Source: JBDRRP01 sp964446485 (GTDB taxonomy: Bacteria; Desulfobacterota; Desulfobacteria; Desulfobacterales; JBDRRP01). From it: 64,000 nt of DNA. The DNA is taken from contig CAYUOU010000011.1 of NCBI GenBank assembly GCA_964446485.1, positions 1-64,000 of the forward strand, read 5' to 3'. The notes beneath the pieces were generated by a model. It searched no databases and was not told the DNA's origin. It saw nothing but the letters and a program-made list of their open reading frames with translations. The first letter of the stretch is position 1, and each line of letters opens with the position of its first letter. Of the stretch, positions 61,801 through 64,000 are shown piece by piece. The position numbers and the translations under genes are program-made.

Positions 61801-63459
61801 GGGGCATCCTGGGAATCACCGACTCGCGTCACCGAGGACGCGGTTCCAGACACCGGCCCCCAGGTCGTCTATGCCGGCGGCGCTGCGGAACTGATATGGC
61901 TGAGGGGCAACGCCCTTGTGCGGCGCCAAGCGGCCGCGCCGCTGGCGGTCGAAACCATCAGAGACGAGGTCATTTCCGGCAATTTCCTGGATTTCCGGTT
62001 GTATGCCGACCCCGCTGACCACTTGGTGCTGCTCTGGCAAGAAGTGGACGACACTGGAGTCGACATCTTCTACGCGGTCTACGACACCGACAATGCCGTT
62101 TGGAGCGAGAACCTTCGTCTCACCGATGACCCGCAGATGGAGCGGGATTTCAGGGGCGTGTTCGACGACAGCGGAATGCTGCACCTGGTCTTCAATAAAA
62201 AAGACGATGCTGCTGACCCCGCCGTCACGGATCTCCACCATTTGACCTATCGACTGGCAATGGATCTATCCGTGGTCGCTGGCAGCCTCGCCGTCGACCC
62301 ATCCGCCCCGGCACCAGGTGACCCGGTGACCCTGAGCGTCCAAGTGGCCAACACCGGCGACCTGGCCGCCATCGACGCCCAGGCTGCCTTCTACATTGGG
62401 AATCCGGATAGCGGCGGCACTCTTATCGACATCGTACCGGTGGCCCCGAGCACACTGCGTGCCGGAGACACCGGGCAGGCGGAGTTGGCGTGGACCGTTC
62501 CGGCCGGCATCGAACCCCATACGGTTTACGCCGTGGTCGACCCGAACGGCACCGTCATTGAAATCAACGAAGGAAACAACACCGCCCACCTGGACATCAT
62601 CCGGCCGGACCTGAGCATAATCCAGTGCCGACTGGAACCCGGCATCGGGGGCGCCGTCAACATCCGTGCGGCAGTTCGAAACGAAGGCATCATTGCTGCG
62701 GAAAATATCACGGTCCTCTTCAAGGCAGAGGAGAGCATTATCGACACACTCGCAATACCCGTCCTGCTGCCGGGAAAAACCGCCGAGTTGGTGCTGCCGG
62801 CGTCTTTGGATTTCTACACCTACACTCGATGGAACCCGACCATCTCCGCCGTGGCAGACCCGGAGGACACGATTTCCGAATTTGATGAGACAAACAATGC
62901 GGCTGGGGATGTTTACACGCTGGACGTGATCTCCCCCACCGCTACTGATTTCGGCAAGGCCTACTACGAAACGAACCTGGACCTCACCCACTTCACTTCC
63001 GCGGTGCAGACCATCACCATTGCCAACCGGACGGCCACCGCCATGCCCATCGGCGCGGTGACCATCGTGGGCGCCGACGCCGGCGAGTTCTCCCTTCCGG
63101 ACAACACCTGCAGCAACGGCAGCATCGCCGCCTATCAGTCCTGCCTCATGGGCGTGGCGTTCACGCCCACCGCGCCCCCGTCGTACGGAAACAAATTCGC
63201 CGAGATCGTCATTTACGACGACCAGGGCAGCGAAATGCGGCGTGTGCCGTTATCGGGCAGCCTCGGCGAGCTACTGCGCGGCGACCTCTCTGACAACGGT
63301 GCCGTGGATATCGCCGATGCCGTCATCGCCCTGCGAATCGCGGCCGGGTATGACGCCCCGGATACGGTCAACACGATCCTGGACGTCAATACGGACAATC
63401 GCATCGGTTTAGAAGAGGCCTTTTTTGCGCTTCAAAAGGCCGCCGGCATCGAACGCTGA
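58807..63459 (+). CDS. Giant secreted multidomain protein with MORN-like repeats, CARDB domains and dockerin-like end
   Basis: A 1550-residue exported protein from ATG 58807, eight bases after GGAGG. A Sec signal peptide (GIFFLVGFLLLNAFGFKSAFA) is followed by about 230 residues of MORN-like YxxGxxHGxxxxWY repeats (YSHGKKHGLDEAWYNG, YKYGKRHGSYTEYFYD). A Pro-rich linker (PPPGGTPPPPPG) leads to a carboxypeptidase-regulatory-like domain (SISGHVFDKATKSPVAGALV). A Gly-rich beta region follows, then two CARDB-like domains near residues 1165-1375, an anchor/ASH-type beta domain (VTIVGADAGEFSLPDNTCSN), and a C-terminal dockerin-like calcium repeat pair (GDLSDNGAVDIADAVIALRI, DVNTDNRIGLEEAFFAL). Likely a cell-surface or released adhesion/recognition protein; no enzyme domain is recognised. 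Confidence 0.8.
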   Translation: MIFHHKGIFFLVGFLLLNAFGFKSAFALETRTVNGTYGPINQYTYYLNAAGEEVKHGVETRWYADQYRLMSQRVHYSHGKKHGLDEAWYNGSYSTNWGLHWSRMYQNGLLHGVSQERYSNGLPQSYAVYKYGKRHGSYTEYFYDYQHEKITANYHDGLLHGDYKEWVIKTEYYNGYSYKYPLLAEEGAYEYGKKNGHWKRWYYDTTYYMLKEQGDYGNDQKCGTWQYYWSTTGNLKNTDFLGACHYSPPPGGTPPPPPGTTYSISGHVFDKATKSPVAGALVQAGSAEASTDAQGTFSLSLESGGAVILNCVASGYYDFTKTVNLDDAQIVTTDIDMKAKAPGAKPAVTNVDATGGIFFIAGLSANNAYRVSVDWQDDAPGTVVFEVNGTAHEVTADASGASRTFDMGTVFTPSLSPTGNTLKITAVNYSGVSSDPEVINPIVIPLPGWSVSFPEGFEIKTDGSHLVYKLSANWPEEPIEVLISEGYLGSTVWQLWGLVPYIGGREFGIPNTQSFFEIEAKTDGTGSIAAGGTSGFKAAGGEITIKLGGKGNLKYEPNTGLEWKETSLILGLSGEIEKEVGPVTLIPALEGAVNLPLIGGAIGWFNDRAKIKGTLSSGSEMALEIMSATGEIGFNKADVETSLGMTLGMGIEIIDDVEADVTGGGTGKVFWQVPANPDYFKKLETELSGTVTFTLWDYAWSTGYTHPYTYPETTGQAIRLPMATPELRPVSRDFASRAPYNRLVSQTPRTPMSDGGAGVGEDTKVIENVYPHSQPVVAEHDGDAAIAYVHLDAEKPDHQATEIMVTFYDGASQTFSTPLSIEDDTRAEFAPTIAYDTAGKVVCVWQRVKDAQFISDQITDLAAKLEIVYAVYDPSAQAPAWTEPVALTDNDFLDNRPVLKRGDDGSLLLVWFSNAGNQLIGSAEHPTQMHYAFWNEADFDTATAVPFTFEHCFNFSLAYNGTEATLAFTKDMDGVLFPPEGSTAATTDDEEVFTTTYNGASWESPTRVTEDAVPDTGPQVVYAGGAAELIWLRGNALVRRQAAAPLAVETIRDEVISGNFLDFRLYADPADHLVLLWQEVDDTGVDIFYAVYDTDNAVWSENLRLTDDPQMERDFRGVFDDSGMLHLVFNKKDDAADPAVTDLHHLTYRLAMDLSVVAGSLAVDPSAPAPGDPVTLSVQVANTGDLAAIDAQAAFYIGNPDSGGTLIDIVPVAPSTLRAGDTGQAELAWTVPAGIEPHTVYAVVDPNGTVIEINEGNNTAHLDIIRPDLSIIQCRLEPGIGGAVNIRAAVRNEGIIAAENITVLFKAEESIIDTLAIPVLLPGKTAELVLPASLDFYTYTRWNPTISAVADPEDTISEFDETNNAAGDVYTLDVISPTATDFGKAYYETNLDLTHFTSAVQTITIANRTATAMPIGAVTIVGADAGEFSLPDNTCSNGSIAAYQSCLMGVAFTPTAPPSYGNKFAEIVIYDDQGSEMRRVPLSGSLGELLRGDLSDNGAVDIADAVIALRIAAGYDAPDTVNTILDVNTDNRIGLEEAFFALQKAAGIER

Positions 63460-64000
63460 GCGGCCTCACCGGATGGATAGCGGGTAGTCCCGTGTCTTCG
63501 GTACACCACTGACCAGTGTCGGCTGTTGCGCGTTGGGCGGTGATTGCTGCGGGTTGGCGGCTTCGCCGCAGGTATTGAGTTTATGGAGTTCGTTGAGTCC
63601 GTCGACGTCTAATTTCGAATATCAGAATCCCTCAATTCGGAATTTTTTTTTATGAAACTTCAGGTTTTCTATGGCCTGATCGATGGGATCCGCTGCGCTC
63701 CTCCCATCCTACGCGCTTTAAGCCTTATCCTGTCAATCAGCGTTTATCTGCGTCCCGATAGCTTTTTGGTGTTTGCCGTTCGCGCGCAGCGCCACCCTTT
63801 GCAGTTTTCCGCGCCCGTCCGCGTGATTCCGTGGCCAAACCGCAGTTGCTGTTCGCCGCGACAACGGCCAATTCATGCTTTTCTTGGCGGCTTTGCGCGA
63901 GATATTGCTTTTGCCCTTCGGCGCGCCAGCGCCCACCATTTGCTTTTCTCCGCGCCTTGGCGCGAGAATATCTGCTTTTGCTTTTCCCCGTGTGCTCTGG
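63460..64000. other. Non-coding end of the window
   Basis: No convincing gene is seen. The stretch holds low-quality repeat-like sequence (CGCGCC/GCTTTTC-rich strings, TTATCCTGTCAATC) and one copy of the dispersed hairpin repeat. The next gene, if any, lies beyond the window. Confidence 0.5.
63676..63712 (+). repeat. Dispersed hairpin repeat, copy 2
   Basis: Second copy of the element at 58361-58397 (CTGATCGATGGGATCCGCTG and onward), same orientation, with GATGGG/CCCATC inverted ends. Confidence 0.7.

Overview
The window looks like a scaffold from a GC-rich anaerobic Gram-negative bacterium, most likely Desulfobacterota (Desulfobacteraceae-like). This rests on a selC tRNA-Sec, a nickel-pincer larC gene, an acyl-CoA dehydrogenase/EtfAB/CoA-transferase cluster of the kind used in anaerobic fatty- and hydroxy-acid oxidation, a short type IV pilin with a PilR-like activator, many B12-dependent radical SAM enzymes and many GT-C membrane proteins. 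The lineage is inferred from gene content only. A run of 100 Ns at 21122-21221 shows that the sequence is a scaffold, probably metagenomic.

Layout. (1) 1-8584 is visibly AT-rich and reads as an O-antigen/capsule locus: a partial TIM-barrel sugar protein, a B12 radical SAM enzyme, a Wzx-like flippase, a GT-B-like transferase, the HisH / HisF-like / N-acetyl-sugar amidotransferase trio that makes acetamidino sugars, and a methyltransferase. (2) 8597-17066 is GC-rich surface-glycan biosynthesis: two more B12 radical SAM proteins, GT4, GT9 and GT2 transferases and a YdcF-like protein. (3) 17067-24729 is a decayed accessory zone: toxin-antitoxin fragments, a broken and an intact DUF4143 ATPase, a second ATPase-nuclease, an intact RelE/Phd-type pair, several repeat families and the assembly gap. 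(4) 24730-43023 is a dense block of integral-membrane sugar transferases (three TMTC-like TPR proteins, two PMT/ArnT-like proteins, one YfhO-like protein and one unclassified GT-C-like protein), paired with DPM1-like GT2 enzymes that would make polyprenyl-phosphate sugars. A Tat-exported DUF362 protein and an alpha-toroid protein sit inside the largest operon. (5) 43121-45245 holds a type IV pilin with an exact sigma-54 promoter and a PilR-like activator. The pilin lies directly upstream of one of the TMTC-like genes. (6) 45316-49083 is housekeeping: pyrC, lepB, pgpA, larC. (7) 49377-49729 is selC with its promoter and a small ORF. (8) 49825-58195 is an acyl-CoA module: etfBA divergent from acyl-CoA dehydrogenase, TetR, an APH-type kinase and a two-subunit CoA-transferase, then an MDR oxidoreductase. 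(9) 58807-63459 is one giant secreted multidomain protein ending in a dockerin-like segment.

Two systems stand out. The first is the stacked DPM1-like plus TMTC/PMT-like cassette beside pilA, a candidate lipid-linked O-glycosylation system for pilin or other exported proteins. The second is the acyl-CoA dehydrogenase plus APH kinase plus CoA-transferase operon, which resembles the kinase-dependent 4-hydroxyacyl-CoA route (LvaA/LvaC, ACAD10/11) in an anaerobe.
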